Notes: generated by a model from the letters alone, not told the origin. A DNA stretch of 64,000 nt from Chionis minor (GCA_013398295.1 VZSF01001309.1:462645-526644), one strand, 5' to 3'; positions 36,324 to 49,335 are shown, counted from the first letter of the stretch. Made by a program: numbers and translations.

Positions 36324-38186
36324 GCAGATGGAGAGCTGTTGAACAAAGGAGGAGTATTTTGCTTTATATTGCAACATGTGCATCCTCACCTGAAGAACTG
36401 ACAAACATGACAGATATCATAATATTAATTTCATAATCATTTAATGTGACCTGATTGGCAATACGGGATGCAAAAAATCAATCCCATTTCAGAGAGTGAA
36501 TCAAACCCTAAAGGAAACCAGACCTATTGATAACATTCATTATGGCAAACACCCACAAAACCTCACATGGTAGTCCATAACTCTGAAGGGAAAGCGTGAG
36601 CAGAAGGGTGTGTGCAGCAAGTGCGGGTATATCTCAAGTATCTGAGGCAACTCAGTTATTCTCACAGCTGGTTGAGCCTTGTATTGTTTGCTCCTGGGGC
36701 TACATTTGGGCCAGGGCAGTGCCACCACCAGCGCCTTTTCTAACTCAAAGCATCAGAGACGAAGCACTAATGGGTCTGGCTCCAGCAGTGCCTCCTGGAA
36801 CAGGCTGGGCTGCAGTTCTCTTCCCTGCAGCACAGCACACAGCTTAAAAAAAAAAAGAAAAATATTACTTATGACAATCTGCAAATCTTCTTTGTCCCTT
36901 CTTGCTTCCAGAGGGGGTTCCAGCACTCCCCTCATAACTTAAAAAGAGCTCAGCTCTCTCATGACTTTTGTTTCATACTTGTAATTTCTCCTAGCTGCTT
37001 TTTGCCTCTGCTAATGGTTTCATGGCAAACTTTGGGCTAGCCTACAGCTTTAGCTTGGCTGGCAATAATAAATGCATACAAGAATTGTTTTCTTCAGAAT
37101 GTGTATTTCTTTTCAGAAGTGGTTTTTTTAACAACCAGTCTTATTGTGAATTCCCCCATGATGCAGTGATTTTTGCTCCCCCTGCTGTCACTACAGCAGC
37201 AAATTAACCAATCCTTTCGCCCACCGTGAATGCGTATTGATAATGTTGATGCACAGGATATTTTCGTTAAAACCAAACCCTTGCAGCAAAGGGAGCCATA
37301 CGGTATTTAAAAAAAGCCAACCCAGGGAATATTCCATATTTTAGACCCCAACAGCAGTATGTGCTGAGTGAAAAGTCGACAAAAATTGATCAAATGGAAA
37401 CACTATTTGCTCTTCTAAGACTACTCCAAACAAGAGAGAGTTACCAAATAACCCAAATATATTACTAGCCCTCTTTGTGTCTGAGAATGCTTTAAATGCA
37501 TGTCTTGGAATAGCTCAGAATTACTGCACTGAAATTACTGCTTTAGACTGAGCCTCTTTTAGAGGTGTTTCCATAACAAGCATTTCTTTGCTTTCTAGTG
37601 ATCTAATCTGCTGCCAGCTTTTCCCTTCAAAATTAATTTTATTTACCTGGCCGAGTTCTGAAATGCTCAAGGACACTCCTGTAAAACTGCATGATAGTCC
37701 TGTGGTGGCAGGTGCAGCCTCTGCCTCTTCCTGCCTTTGGGCATCTCTCCACGAACCAAATTTTTGGGAGCTGAAGCCTCGCTCTGCAAAGAGGTGTTCT
37801 TTTACTCTAATTAACAGTCCTGCTCTTAGGTGCCTTTTGCTGCGACTGTGTATGTTGGTGGCTATTAAAAGAATGGAATATCTGTCCAAATTATACTCCC
37901 CTCTCTTTTTTCATACCAACAGCTGAAAATCTTCCCTTTGCATCATAACTTTCCCTGACTGTGACTACCTGTCCACTGATTTTTGAGGGCTTACGGCGCA
38001 TTGCAATGAATTATTTGCACAGTGCAGCGGAAGCGGCGGGTGGAAACTCTCCTTGGGTGCAGAGCATCACTGGAACACACGAGGGACGGTGTCCTCCTGT
38101 CCCGAGCAGAGGTGAATATCACCACTTGCAAGGGGCACTCCGGCCAAGTTGGACACTACCATTTTATTTAACATCTCCGTTTCTTA
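36324..38186. other. unique non-coding DNA
   Basis: No recognised gene. Two antisense-overlapping frames (37521-37889 minus, 37588-37926 plus) are both open for more than 110 codons but show no family signature. Base composition rises in GC from about 38020. Confidence 0.55.
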
Positions 38187-38212
38187 ACAAAAAAAAAAAA
38201 AAAAAAAAAANT

Positions 38213-38258
<46 letters not shown>

Positions 38259-38277
38259 AAAAAAAAAAAAAAAGAAA
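38187..38277. repeat. poly-A tract interrupted by a one-base assembly gap
   Basis: A run of about 22 A ends at an N (38211), followed by TGTTTT and then more than 30 A with a few G. A single N inside a homopolymer indicates a collapsed or unresolved join, so true length and content here are unknown. Either the real sequence is poly-A or GC-rich DNA was lost, given the CpG-rich flank. Confidence 0.9.
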
Positions 38278-38310
38278 AGGAAAAATCAGGCTAAAAGGAA
38301 AGCTGGCAGG

Positions 38311-38690
38311 AAGGTTTCTCCCGCGGAGGACCAGTTTCTTGGCAACGCGGTCTTCCCGAGGCGCCGGGAGTTGGGGGCCCCTTGCCCCCGCAAAGGAAGC
38401 TCCTCGGGTCCCTGTTAGACATTGAGGGCTTTGTGAGGGGCTGCGGGGCCGGCCGGCTGTCAGCCCGCTCCCTTAAGGGAACTTGACAGATCTTAAAAAA
38501 AAAAAAAAAAATCAATTTTAAGCTCACATGCCCCAGTGGGTGCCAAAGCCACTTCAGAGAGGCTGAGAGATGGCTGAGTCGACAGGATTTGACTTCCAGA
38601 GGTAGAAAGGTGACAAACTCCATCATGAGAAAGGGGCAGCTTAGGGCCTCCGAGGCCGAACCTGCTCCCAGGATCCGGGGCCCGGCGCTG
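38311..38690. other. CpG-rich patch
   Basis: From about 38318 to 38470 there are roughly fourteen CpG dinucleotides, including CCGCGG, AACGCGG and GGGGCCGGCCGGC. A second cluster lies at 38650-38690 (CCGGGGCCCGGCG). The surrounding tens of kilobases are CpG-poor. It might be a small CpG island, a promoter or enhancer of an unannotated transcript, or a GC-rich repeat edge. No first exon could be recognised. The A18 run at about 38494-38511 separates its two parts. Confidence 0.6.
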
Positions 38691-41600
38691 TATTGAACCT
38701 ATTTATCTCTTTCATGGGCCCAAGGTACCACGGGGAAAGAAAAGTTGTTCAAAAAAACGCTGGCAGAATTCAAGGGTGTAAATGATGAATTACTTTTCAT
38801 CAGCTGAAAGGAAACATACTCCGGAACAATACTGAAAGGGAGCAGGAGCATCTGACCTCCTGCTTCAGAGCAGCCAATATCTTCATTCAAGAAGACAACC
38901 ATGAAATTACACAGAAAATGGGATTGTCATGAACAGCCCCTTGAAATCTCAGTATACAGTCATTACTGCATGGGAAAAAGCCTTCATCCACACATCATAA
39001 CTTGTAACAGACAAGGGGGGGAAAAAACCGCCCTGAAAACAGGTCTTGGAGTTACCAGTAGGAATGTAGAAAATATTTGTTGATTCAAACTTTTCCCCTC
39101 TAGTCTCCCAAATCATTGTAAACAGACATAACGATGTTCAAACTCCATAGTAATACTGGCTCTCTGGCCACAGACAGCTCATTGGAGCTGTTTTGTAAAT
39201 CAAAAGAAAGGAAGAGAGAGGGGAAGCCAATCTATCTCTTTATTTATATTATCCATCTTTGGTGAATGATTTATCATTTAAGTGCTTTGAGAAGAGAGTC
39301 CAGAAACCGTTGTCCAATTAGTGCTGCCCTCTTAAACCACATACTATAAATATTCTTAATTATCAGAATCACAAAACAATGTTCATCAGAGCTTCATATT
39401 CAGGGTAACAACTTATTTTCTGGGTTTGCCTAGCAAAGTTTATATTTATCCAAATTAGGCAGAGAATAGAAAGCAAACAAGAGGCTGTTAGTTTATTTGA
39501 GTACGAAACCAATCACAGAGAATGAGAAGCCAGGAATATGGGGATAAAAATAACACATTTAACTGTTTATTTCTTTATTCTTGCAGCTTTCTACATTGAC
39601 TTTAATTAAGCTAGCCCTGGGCTAGTGGGCACGGAGAGGTTTTTTTTTTTAAAAAAAAACTTTTTTATTTTTTTTAATTCCTCATTAGGCTGTATTTTCT
39701 ATAGCTCTCGTGGCTTTAATGACTAGTCCCATTAAATAGGTCAATGGGCTTCTTTTATTTCAAGTTTTATATAGACTCATATTCCCCTGAATCTTAAACA
39801 CTGAACACCCTAAGTCTTTCTAGGCATATTTCCTCATTCCTGTAGATAAAGATGCATTTCTTTCTCTCCACAGCAGCTGACCTTTCATTGCAACGTACCT
39901 GGGGAAAGCTCTGGGAAGCCGGCACCGCTCTGGGCCAGCCACATGCAAAAATACCTCCCAGGTAAGTGCTTGGCTGAGGTTTGCAACCTGTGGGCAGCAG
40001 CGAGGAGGAGGAGCAGGAGTGAAGGCATTCTGCGTGCCCTTACACCACTTTCCCTGCCATTCCCTCTCTGGCTGGGTAACTCTGTTGGCAGGACCAGGGG
40101 ATGACATATATGGCCAACCCATGTAGTTGGCTATTTGGGCAGCCAAGCTGAAGAGCACAGGAGTTCGGACAAGAAGGTGGCTGTGATCTGAGGAGCAGGA
40201 CTTCAGGGGCATCTCCTGCACTCCCCACTCCTGTGGGAGGGACACTGCAGAGCCTCCTGCCCGGGGGGTGGACTGGCCCTTCAAAAACCCCGTGAATTAA
40301 TGTGATTTATTTAATCAATGTCTGGAGTGAGAATGTTTTTTATGTGACTTTGCCTAATGGTCAGTCTAGGACATAACTTACACTTCAACGTTGCACACGA
40401 GATGCTCCCACCTCCATTTCTGCTTTTCGAGCAGGAAACAACTGAAGGACCAGGTTCCCTAAATGCTTCTGTAACCCTACAATATCATAGAGTCATCTAG
40501 GTTGGATTATTATGAATTATGGTGCGCAGGTGGTTTGAAAGCAGTCACTAAAGGATATTTCGAGAGCTGCTGTATCCTCTTCTTCTGGCCAGCAGCCTGC
40601 GTGGAATACCGTCTTCTGAGAACCGAGGTCGGTGCCGTAGGTTTCTCTGCAGCAGAGTGGTGGCTCTTACTTGTGAATACTTCACATCTAGAAGAGAGAA
40701 ACAACACTAGTGACTTCCTCTAAATGCTTCCAGACTACTTGAGCTGCTGCACCACGAACATATTGGTCCAGCAAACACTGTATGCTGGGAGTTAATTCTC
40801 TTCATCTTCTCCCAAACTTTCCTCAGGTCCTCAAAACACTTCTTTTTTTTCAAGTAGCTCATTCTAGCACCAAATTGTGCTGCACAAAATATTCAATGTC
40901 ACTAACGTGTCAGGGAAAAAATCTGGCAGAAAGGTGTGTGCAAACTGAGAAAAATTGTGGTCTTCGCTGGTTGCCACAGGTAGAAACACAGCAATTGCAG
41001 TGCCATGTGCAGGAAATTAGGTGATTGTGCATTATTTCAAGACTCAAATTCAGATACTCCACCAGATACAATTTGAACTGTGTTATTTTAAGTGCAAACT
41101 GGGCTAAAAATAATCTGAGTGTCAACTCATACCTCCTAAGTCTGTACTCAAGATATCTAAATTGGGAATGAATCAGCCCATAAGAGTTGTGAATCCAAAT
41201 CTAGAGGTGTCTGCATGTCTCTGCTGCCCCTGGAAGGAGTCTGTGGAGACTTTCCTCCCCAGCGCAGTGCCTCAAGCAAGAGGATACAAATCTTACCATC
41301 TAGCTGCAATCGTAGAGCAATTAGGACCTTGACCATGACAACCTTTACCCTGTCAACAGTCGTGGTTTAGCTCATAGTTAAAAGGCCGGTGGCAACCGTG
41401 TTGCAGCTATTCTAAATATATCCATATTTTAACTAGATGAGGTGATACGTGGGTTTGCAGTGATTTTTTTAGATATACTGGGTAGTATGAAAGGACTCTT
41501 TAAACTGGGATTGAGTCTGTTTTATTCTCTGAAAGGTGATTTTGATTGCCTTTTCCTCCTTTAGAGCTCAATTCTTGATGAGGCCAGCCTTCCTGCAACA

Positions 41601-42971
41601 GGAAAGCAGGGAACCCCCAAAGTATAAGCAAAGAGAGGCAGTGGGGTATGATGAGTACAAACCTGTCACACACTCTATTCCACAGTAAAGGATGCCTTTT
41701 ATTCAGATTTAACAGATTAGGCGGGTATAGCTAATCAAGCACTTTGACCACTGAGCAATCTTTAATGCTCCAACAAACTGACCTCGAACTACGCAAAATC
41801 CGTGCAGCTGGAATTAAAAGTCTTATTATATACATAGCTTTTTTTGTGACCTGCATATGTTTCAGCACACTGTTAAGGAGTTGTCATTATCCTAATTATA
41901 ATTAAGTCACTCGAAATAAATTCGGAGATAGTAAACAGTGTAAAAATATCTAAATAGGTAGCTGGTCCATTGATTTTATGGCTAAGTCATCACCTTACGT
42001 ATAAATGATTCTCAGATGACACAACTGATAAACAATACCTTTAATTCAGCAGTCAAAATGCTGCTACTAAAGTGGAAAACTGGTTGAAAAAAACCCCACT
42101 AGTATGCATACCTCTGTTCTTACGCAGAGTACCATATACAATTGTACCACGCAGGCCGACCTGAAGGCAGATTGAACTTTTGGCATACAGATCAGTGTTA
42201 AAGATGAAGGATTTTCTTCTCATTGGGAAATGCTCAGCTGCTCCTTCTAGGGCAGGGAGCTTTCTATCCAGATCAGAATTTCTAAAGTATTAGGCACCAA
42301 AGAAGCAATTAATAGGATTTTTTGAAAGTGTCTGGGCACTGGATGCCAATCGAGTTTCTAGGTGGTTTTAAAAATGATGTCTAGAACCCATCTGCATCCT
42401 TTGGCACCCAGATACCTTCAAAATGTCGGGTTTAGAAGTCTGCCTTGATCCGTGATGGATACAGTCTGTAGCACAACTAATTGTGACTGACAGCACAAAA
42501 AGGTGCAAAATTGAAGCACAGGTCTAAAGCCTTGGTCCCATGCAGCTGATGGACATTTAGTATATTTTTAATGTTTTGCATTCACTGGCTCCTTAATTAA
42601 ATAAAAATATTTTAGATAGAGCAGCAGAAATCAACTTCTTTGACTGATATGAATCCTGTTTACTCTCCAACTCTGAACTCAGCAGGTTAAGTAATTGGGA
42701 GACAGAAAAGTTCCTATATTTCTATTTCCAGCTGGTGGTACACAAAAGGCAGGAAGTTATCTCATTAATGGGGCACCAGCTTTATGCAAATTATAGTAAC
42801 AAAAAGGCTTCCCTTCATACTTTTCATAAATTACCTAATAAAGTAGGAATAAATGGCCATATTCAAGAGCCTTTGTTGTATTTTTAGCACAAGACTCTTT
42901 CTGTTACTGCAAATATGACTAAATGCGCCTTGTTCAAAAGGGGTGTTTATGAAATAAGGCCACTCAAAAGC
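38691..42971. other. candidate conserved regulatory block (non-coding)
   Basis: Repeat-poor sequence with many short motifs typical of developmental enhancers: AACAATG, TTAATTAAG, ATAATTATAATTAAG and TAATTATCAG, plus a perfect palindrome CTAGCCCTGGGCTAG at 39611-39625 and a T11A9 palindrome at 39640-39659. The 154-codon minus-strand frame at 39820-40284 has no recognisable domain. This call rests on texture alone and conservation was not measured. Confidence 0.35.
40483..40509 (-). mobile_element. possible CR1 3'-terminal scrap
   Basis: ATATCATAGAGTCATCTAGG then TTGGA resembles the reverse complement of a CR1 3' terminus, but the match stops after about 26 bases. It may be a copy cut by a deletion or a chance match. 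Confidence 0.4.
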
Positions 42972-43242
42972 TTTTATTCCTTAACAGCCTTCAGTTACTT
43001 TTATGGCACAAAATTAACATAATTAGTCACAGAGAATAGATGACATAAGCAGCGTGCCATGCACAAAAGGGGAAACCAGTATCTAAGGAAGGTATTTTGA
43101 GAGATCAAAAATTTTCAAAGTGCTCAATACTAGAAGGTCCTTTTTATTTGTGCACAGCCTTAAGATACTTTCTTACTCCGTGAAATTCACATAATGAGAT
43201 GCAGCAGACAGATGACATTAGCGATGAGCCATTAGAAAGAGG
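42972..43242. repeat. diverged direct duplication of a ~100-bp element
   Basis: Unit A at 42972-43070 and unit B at 43142-43242 align over their whole length with about a 2-base indel. Both carry ACAGCCTT.AG.TACTTT, AAATT.ACATAAT.AG and AGATGACAT.AGC, then GCCAT and AAA.AGG-type ends. By eye identity is roughly two thirds. The units do not resemble a known transposon, simple repeat or coding sequence. The setting is AT-rich with homeodomain-like cores and an octamer-like ATGCAAAT at about 42784. A third, weaker relative may exist at about 42805-42960. Confidence 0.6.
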
Positions 43243-44381
43243 TCAGTTTCCTCTGAAAGATAGTCACTGTTCCTGCTCGTCATTAATTTGCAGCTTCAAA
43301 GCAGTGAGCATATGATAGTCTGGCATGTTAAGCAAGTTGCAGTTATCTTTAAATAACCATTTTTTTCCAGTTATTAGAAGCTAAAGTTTTTAAACTTCTG
43401 ACTGAAAGCAAAATTAAAGCACGCAGCAGTGTAAAAAGGCTATGGAGAGATTAGAAAAAGGAAATCAAATATGTTTTATAAATGAAGTTAGCTTTTCCCC
43501 AGGGAAAGGCTGCCTTAACTTTTAGTTCAAGAGTTTGGTGTTGCATATAGACCTCATAGGCTTGATTGCTTAATGGTAGAAGAGAGAAAAGTGCCTATTT
43601 TTAGCTGCTGTCTTCTTGTTGATTAACATGCCCTGATCTAAAGGGCAGAAATGCACGACTATGTAAATAACATTGCAGCCCAGAAACAAAGATAGCCGAG
43701 ACGCTTGAACAAGGTGAGAGAAGACAAAACGATCCCCGCTGCTTATGTCTTGATGTGATGTTTGGTCACATCTCCAGTGCGGCAGTGAAATATATTTGGA
43801 TATTAAAAAGAGCTTGGGAGACTTGGATTATGCCTTTCCTATAAGCGATTAGGGAGTAAGTAGAAGTGTAGTGCAGTAGGCAGCAGGCAACTCCAATGCG
43901 TAGCACTGGAATCTTCGTATAAAAAGACTTGTCACTTCTCCAAATAATGTCACATGTCCAAGCTGGTACTAACAAACGCTCTTGTTTTATAATAAATATC
44001 CTTTCATTTCTACTCTTCACTTCATACTTAATGCTGAAGCTATGTCATGAGTGAAGCTTTGGAAGGATTCCGGTTTAAGCAACCCAGTTTGTTCAAACCC
44101 AGACTTAGTCATGCTTCCAGGGCAATGCAGAAGAGAAGACGGCATTGCTCATGGATTTACGCAGTGCCAAGGGTAGTGCAGTTAACCCAGGTTTGAGGGA
44201 ACAATAAAGTAATAATCTGCGCCATAAACACTATCATTAATTAGTCTTTTTGCTTAATTCAGTGGGCTTTTGGATCATGCATCAACATAATCACATAAGT
44301 CACCCAAATTAAGGCATGGTTTCCCTGGTTTCTTTCTGTCACCCCTCTGCAGAGAGAGACCCCAGCCCATGCCTACGCTAA
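43243..44381. other. unique non-coding DNA, regulatory-like texture
   Basis: Continues the motif-rich block, with forkhead-like TATGTAAATAA near 43660 and GAAACAAAG near 43683, then ordinary sequence up to the LTR. No gene recognised. Confidence 0.45.
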
Positions 44382-45093
44382 TGTCCTGGTTTGAGTGACA
44401 CAGGACTAATTTCTTTCCTAATGCTTAGGAAAGCTGCATTTGTGTAAGGTTCTAGTGTCTGAATTAGTGAAGATGTTTACGTTATAGCCAGCTCTGGTGT
44501 GTGGGTTTCAAGGTCTGGGTGTTTTTGAGCTCGCCAGGTGCAGGGATGAGGAGGAGTGAGACTCGGGCTCTTGACCCAAGCTACCAACAGGGTTATTTCA
44601 TACCATGGACCTCACATTCCATAGAAATTAGAAAGTTTGCTCCGAAGTTGGTTCTCCCCTGTGCTCGTGCTCCCCCTCGCTTGCTCTCCCCCTTGATGGC
44701 TTCCCCTTGATGATTCTCCCTTGATGGTGACGATCCAGAGGACTCTTTGCCCTGGTGCCGGATCCCTGAGCCCTTCCCTTCCTCCTGAAGGTGTAGCACT
44801 CGCAGTGTCTGGCATTTACTGTCCACTGCTGAGAGCGCACGGCTGCCTACGGATAGAGTGGGCTGAGTGTAATCCTTGTATAGTATCTATGGGTATCGGG
44901 ACCAATATGGGTTCCTTTGTGTCAGTACTGTTAATTATCTAGTACTATCCTATTTAATCTGTTTATCTTTCAACCCCTGGGTTTTCTTGGTTTTTTTCCC
45001 CAATTCCCCTTCCTGGGTGGGGAGGGGTCATCGCGTGAGAGAATAATTGTCTAAACGACAATAAATCGTTATGGCTTTTCTCAAACCATAACA
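44382..45093 (+). mobile_element. avian ERV solo LTR, plus orientation
   Basis: A 712-base LTR. It starts TGTCCTGGTTTGAG and ends CTCAAACCATAACA, so its two ends form an inverted repeat with the canonical TG..CA. It aligns along its full length with the inverted copy at 60614-61260. An AATAAA polyadenylation signal at 45060-45065 lies close to the 3' end. Three copies of a 14-16 base CCTTGATG unit occupy 44685-44729, where the other copy has one. No primer-binding site follows and no polypurine tract precedes, so it is a solo LTR left by recombination. The flanking pentamers GCTAA and GCCAC agree at three of five positions, possibly a decayed target duplication. Open frames on both strands at 44501-44942 read LTR. 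Confidence 0.88.
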
Positions 45094-48000
45094 GCCACTC
45101 ATTCCGATTCCCCCGGTGTGTGCTTGGTGCATTACCTGCACGGTTAGCACTGTTCTTGGCACAGCTTTGGCCAGGAACGAGGTTTCTTTCACAACATGGA
45201 TGCCACACTGCTCTTAGGGAGGCACATCAGCCATAGGGATGTGATCCATACCGTGTCCCTCGCACTCAGAGCCTGGCAACAGCCCCTGCTTTGCTTAATT
45301 ATAAACCGACTGAGATACAGCCGCTGGGATCCCACCGTGGCCAGCCACCCATTAGCAGTGTTTGCCTTTTCCAGTCCATGGCAGGGGAGGCCAAGCCTTG
45401 TAGTCATCTAATATAGGTAACACTGTTAAATATCTGAAGTGTGGGATGAAGCTGATCTTGGGTTCCTTTGGAAAATCAGCTAACTGCACAAGCCCGGGGG
45501 CTATCATTCATCTGAGGTGTTTTAATCTGGACTGGACTTTCATTCTGCTCCGTGATTTACTCGGGATGAAGCAGGGTTCACTGAGCGAGGAGAAGTGCAG
45601 GATGTTTTACAGCCTGGCTGTGGGCTAGGCTGCTTTGAAACTCATTTAGAACTACCATTAATGTTATTTATTTTAATTTTCTTTTCAGATAGTTGGATCT
45701 GGTTATGGGTGTATCATAACCGGTTGCACAGCACACACATCCGAATTTTGGATTCAGAATTGAATCTAGGTGTTAATTCCCCTGAAGTCTTGGGATACTC
45801 CAATTTGATGTCCCAGCTGGGTTTTCTAGGAGCACTTCCAGTGCTACCCTGCTAATTTACAGAGCTCTAGCTGATTTACACTGGTGCTTCCAGTTGTGCA
45901 TCTATCTAATGTCAGCACTCCTTGAAAATAACTTCTTCACTGATTTTTTATTGACATTGGATTACCAATATTTTTAAGACAGAAATCTTTTAAGTACCAA
46001 GCCTCTCGAGTCCTGGTTCTGAAAGCCCTGGTTTGAAAGCAGATCATCCCTCTCTGGTGGCTAGTATCAGCACTGGGGTCCTCACTCCCCAAGCTGGAGT
46101 GTTTCTGAACTTGCAAATTCTCCCCTCGCAAGGGGAAATCCAACCAGATGAAAACTTAAGAAACAACTTGAGAAATAGACACACACAGTTCAGGTCAAGA
46201 TGATAAATCTAGAAGGCTAAAAAACAGGCAATCCTTCTCCCCCTTTCTCCTGCAAACATTAAGGTACTGAAGACCTACATTTGGGACAGTGCTCTCCCCA
46301 TCATTTTGTAGGAACCCTCCTTGAGTTTGTTCTGCTGCTCCTTTTTAACAGTTATTTAGGTATGAGGAAATACTTGTGGACTGCTCTTGTAGGCATGCCA
46401 GAGAAAAGAATCAGTTTATTAGATAAAGAATGAGGGGAAAAACTGGACAAATGGTCCTTGGGTTATTAATCCCAATCCCTGGGAGAGTATTGCCTGGTTC
46501 ACAGAGATACGTAGCCATTAGTTTTGAAGTGCAGGGAATCTTCTTTCCTTCCTTGGGACAATAAACACAACATTTTTCAAACCTAAATAAGTGTTGTTGA
46601 GTTTCAATATTTAGGCCAAGATTTCAGCTGGTTATCAATTTTTTTCTGCTACAGAAATGTCAAGGTTTTTAAGGAAAAATCTGAAACTATAATCCATTTT
46701 GCATCAGAACATAAATATTTTGATCTGAAAGGATGATTTTTTTTTGCTAATGGATGCTTTAGTCCTGCTCCTATTATGCTCTTTGGGTCATGCCTTACAG
46801 TTGTAGTTTTGGCTCTTCAAATGCTGTATCAGGTTATCAGTGAGGTAGGACAGGGACTTGGATAAGATTCATGACAGGAATTAGCATGGTGGCCTCTGTG
46901 CCTCTTTATGGTGCAAGACTGCAAATGCTTTTGTAGGAAAGACAAACGTGAGAGACTTAAATCTTAAGTGTGGAAAGGAAACTTATTAACAGACCCTCGC
47001 TAAAGCTTGCAGTTGTATTAGGCTTTCATCACACATCTTCAATGAAGTACTGAAACAAAGGTACTATCTTTATGTCCAAAAAGTAAAGGAGTTTCAGAAA
47101 ATTCAGAAAATGTTCTCAACTTGTCTGTGCCAAAATGGGTAAAGCTGATTCCAGCTAGTTTTTAATCTATTTTCACATACATTGCATGCAAACTATCACG
47201 CAGTAATGTGGAGATGGTCTCCTGAAGACGAGCGTATTATGCCAAGTCCAAAAAACACGGTTGGATGACTTAGGAGAAGGGAAATATGAACACTCAACAG
47301 ATGAAATAAGCAACACTGAAAGCTGATGAAATGCCACTGCGATTCTGCCAAACCATTGAACAGGTATACATGAGTAACAAACGCTAGTGCAGAGATGTGT
47401 AAGCTGCAAACCTGTTCCAACAGGAAAATACACAGTGAAAGGAAAGACAAGGTGCAGGATCAGTTGGGTGAAAATGTGGAGAAGGTTTTTACTGGTATTT
47501 GAAATGAGAAATTAATGTCTTTTAAGTGCCTTTTATTGCATTAAGTCTGCTTCTTCAAGGGAAAATATGGTTTGTTTGTGATACATTTATAAAATTATTT
47601 CTGTTCCTTGCTTGTACTAACTTCTACTTTTTCTACTTTCTATGTTTTTATATAAAGCTTAAGTAAAGTAGTATATCACCATATGTCTATCCCAAAATGA
47701 AAGTTCTCATCAAGAGGAACTTATCTCTATTAAACTTCCCTTTGGCTACTGTTACCCTAGCTAGACATAGTATAGTCACACAGGTATCTTCAAGAGGAGC
47801 ATTAGAATTTGTCATGTAGCTTGATTCCAATATCTGAAGTGTATGAGAATTAACATCTAGGCACTCTGAAAGCCTTTCAGAGTAATGCATCTTGGTTTTC
47901 TTTTCATTGAGATGAAAAAGAAAGAGAAAAAAAAAAAAGAAGCCTTGTTTTTTCTTCATTGAAAGGCAGAAAATATCCACAGACACTTTTTATTGTATCT

Positions 48001-49335
48001 GAAAAATTTAGTATAGACCAAATCCCAGCATGCTACTGATGAAGAGTTCAGGCTAGTCCTTGACATTAGACTGTAGGATAGGATTTCTGAAAGCACTCTG
48101 TTGACCTAATAATACTCCCATTTACATCAGTGGGAGTAAATTTAATCAATGCTGAGTGTATTTCGTATTTTATGCCTAAAATGTCAAAAGATGTTACTTC
48201 AGAATATTATATTTGAGTCTGGTTATGCAGGGGGTTTTTTTGGGATTTTGTTTACATTTTTTGACAGTGAAGGTGTTATACGTAAGAGTTATAACTGAAA
48301 AGATACACTGAAGTGGGGCTAGATTCATGCAGTGATACTGGGTATTGTCGATTGCTCAGACTAGACATTTTTAATTTCTGTAATTTTTGAGTCCTTTGTC
48401 TGCCATTATCAATGCTTTCTATAAATGCCATGATACCAGAAGCAATTTTGGAAGATGGATACAAAGGGAAAGTACTGCAGAGAAAAACTGAAGGCTACAA
48501 GACTTTTCCTGAGATTCTGATGGTAAGGAAAGAAATACAACAAAAGGAGATGCTAGCAATTTCTACGTGTCACATTTCAGAATGGATTATATCTGCATTA
48601 ACTAATAAGAATCTATAGAAGGGAATGAGAGAATTATGAATTGGATGTTCTTGTTAAGGTCTGGTTCAGTTTAATTAAAACACGAACTCAAAAGCAATAT
48701 ATATGTGCATGTGTCTGTGCATACGTAGCCTGGTTTATATATCAACACGCGTACAAACCAATATATAAAATACAGACACCCTTGCTCATTATACCTAAAC
48801 TTTTGCTTTAAACACAAAGCTTTATACATTATTTTAAACACATTTTTAACACATGTTAATAATATTCATGCTGTTGCTTTGAAAAATCTGCGAGATGTGG
48901 TTAATGAAGAGAAACTGCAGCATAAATTGCATGTAAAATATGCAATCCACAGCAACATATTTTTTCTCAAGCTACAGTTTTTTACATTAAACATCTTTTA
49001 GCTTGTTTAAATTTATTCCCTATTGTTTATAAAGAGCATCATCAGCCACCACTGCTTGAAACAACTACAAGTAGTAAACCAGGCAATCATCTTACTTTAA
49101 TAAGATTCTTTGGTTAAAAATAGATTTTAAGTCTATCTCACATTAAAGGAAGTAAATCCTAATGAAAATGCACAAAATGTTTCTCATTTTCAAGGGTTTT
49201 TTCCATACAACTAAACACTTGTTTTTTTCTGAAGTTTCACCAAAGAAAATAGCTGTAGGTTTTCTGTTGTTTGTTTGCAGCTTTTTCCCTGCTGTCACTG
49301 GACAGTCCACTGTGCATTGTTTGCCTTGTGGTTTA
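45094..49335. other. unique non-coding DNA
   Basis: No gene recognised. 48780-49150 is AT-rich with a TTGCAT...ATGCAA inverted pair near 48928 and may be conserved non-coding DNA, untested. The short frames near 45189-45411 are open on both strands and have no domain. Confidence 0.55.

Noticed and set aside
37521..37926. Antisense pair of frames each longer than 110 codons
   Set aside because: No domain in either, and open frames on both strands are expected occasionally over 64 kb.
37961..38425. 154-codon plus-strand open frame
   Set aside because: It is kept open by the poly-A run (lysine repeat) and crosses an N, so it is an artefact.
39820..40284. 154-codon open frame on the minus strand
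   Set aside because: GC-richer region, no recognised domain, another frame overlaps it, and there are no visible splice or promoter signals specific to it.
41363..41400. AGTCGTGGTTTAGC, similar to an ERV LTR terminus
   Set aside because: No other LTR block follows and no second terminus was found. Probably chance.
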